Shown here: positions 63,963 through 64,000 of the stretch, piece by piece
How positions within the stretch are numbered: position 1 is the first letter of the stretch
Layout: every line of letters begins with the position of its first letter
Source of the DNA: Chondrus crispus
Lineage: Eukaryota; Rhodophyta; Florideophyceae; Gigartinales; Gigartinaceae
DNA length: 64,000 nucleotides
Direction: 5' to 3'
Assembly: GCF_000350225.1 (NCBI RefSeq)
Contig: NW_005178511.1
Span: 130,919 to 194,918, forward strand
Notes under the pieces: generated by a model
Seen by the model: only the letters and a program-made list of their open reading frames with translations
What the model was told of the DNA's origin: nothing
Database searches by the model: none
Program-made: the position numbers and the translations under genes

Positions 63963-64000
63963 TGTGAGATATTTTTAGAGAAAAATTCCATTTTACTGTA
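63963..64000 (+). repeat. 3' LTR of gypsy element 2 (start only)
   Basis: The last 38 bases of the window repeat the first 38 bases of the 5' LTR exactly. Confidence 0.93.

Larger units (their letters stand above)
56941..64000 (+). mobile_element. Second Ty3/gypsy LTR retrotransposon, 3' LTR cut by window end, broken
   Basis: The 5' LTR is 56941-57211, and the same TGTGAGATATTTT start recurs at 63963 and runs off the window, so one copy fills 56941 to beyond 64000. Parts in order: gag (about 57.2-58.1 kb) with a CCHC knuckle, protease (around 58.6 kb), reverse transcriptase (about 59.4-60.0 kb, VYLDDVVIF), RNase H (about 60.2-60.6 kb), integrase (about 60.8-61.9 kb). It belongs to the same lineage as the element at 31140-37877 but to a clearly different family, with unrelated LTRs and strongly diverged coding. 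The gag-pol part is broken, with about three breaks. The antisense gene at 62021-63484 is open throughout. Confidence 0.93.

Noticed and set aside
63235-63963. 242-codon minus-strand frame overlapping the antisense gene start and the 3' LTR edge
   Set aside because: Low-complexity Ser/Pro/Ala composition in another frame of the same strand over the H3-tail gene; no motif and no counterpart in element 1.
1-64000. CRISPR arrays, bacterial operons or plastid genome DNA
   Set aside because: Genes carry spliceosomal introns and targeting peptides, stand singly with their own spacers, and no regularly spaced repeat array is present.

Overview
The window is nuclear DNA of a photosynthetic eukaryote, most likely a red alga of the florideophyte type (inference). 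The genes are compact. About a third of them have one or a few short GT-AG introns, mostly 90-360 bases. Several products look plastid-targeted: LepA/EF4, an EttA-like ABC-F ATPase, GGPP synthase, a half ABC transporter and a fructokinase. Gene islands alternate with repeat-rich stretches.

Layout. 1-5.1 kb holds no recognisable gene but has a pogo-like MITE with its own paralogous empty site, two adjoining perfect palindromes and two inverted copies of a second MITE family. 5.1-8.2 kb carries eL32, TFIIIB subunit Bdp1 and a spliced eIF4E. 9.7-27.8 kb is the main gene island: a mitochondrial PDK-type kinase, a small unknown gene, DONSON, a PabA-PabB fusion, an ABC half transporter, plastid LepA with a 13-base exon, a D-cysteine-desulfhydrase-like PLP enzyme, REV7/MAD2B, an unknown 696-residue protein and a mitochondrial-type carrier cut by an assembly gap. 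28.2-31.1 kb has DNA-transposon debris including a Harbinger transposase relic. 31.14-37.88 kb is a complete but broken Ty3/gypsy element. 39-51 kb is a second gene island: GGPP synthase (with a gap), UFD1, a TIP/ITFG1-like membrane protein, fructokinase, EttA-like ABC-F with a 7-base exon, and spliced SF3B5. 51-54.5 kb is repeat-dotted DNA with one unknown 370-residue gene. 54.77-56.35 kb is a short copia derivative. 56.94 kb to the window end is a second Ty3/gypsy element whose 3' LTR runs off the window.

Most exciting observation. Both Ty3/gypsy elements carry, on the antisense strand between integrase and 3' LTR, a gene whose protein begins with a near copy of the histone H3 N-terminal tail (ARTKQTA...STGGK...), followed by a non-histone body and a basic, NLS-like C-terminus. 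It is one open frame of 487 residues at 62021-63484 and a decayed relative at about 36.05-37.34 kb. The H3K4 face is intact in both. The ARKS contexts of K9 and K27 are altered in both, in different ways. This looks like a retroelement-encoded histone-tail mimic, possibly acting against silencing; the function is inference.

Two host genes act in plastid translation (LepA, EttA). UFD1 acts in ubiquitin-dependent extraction, DONSON and REV7 in replication and repair, SF3B5, Bdp1, eIF4E and eL32 in gene expression. They are separate genes with no operon-like logic.
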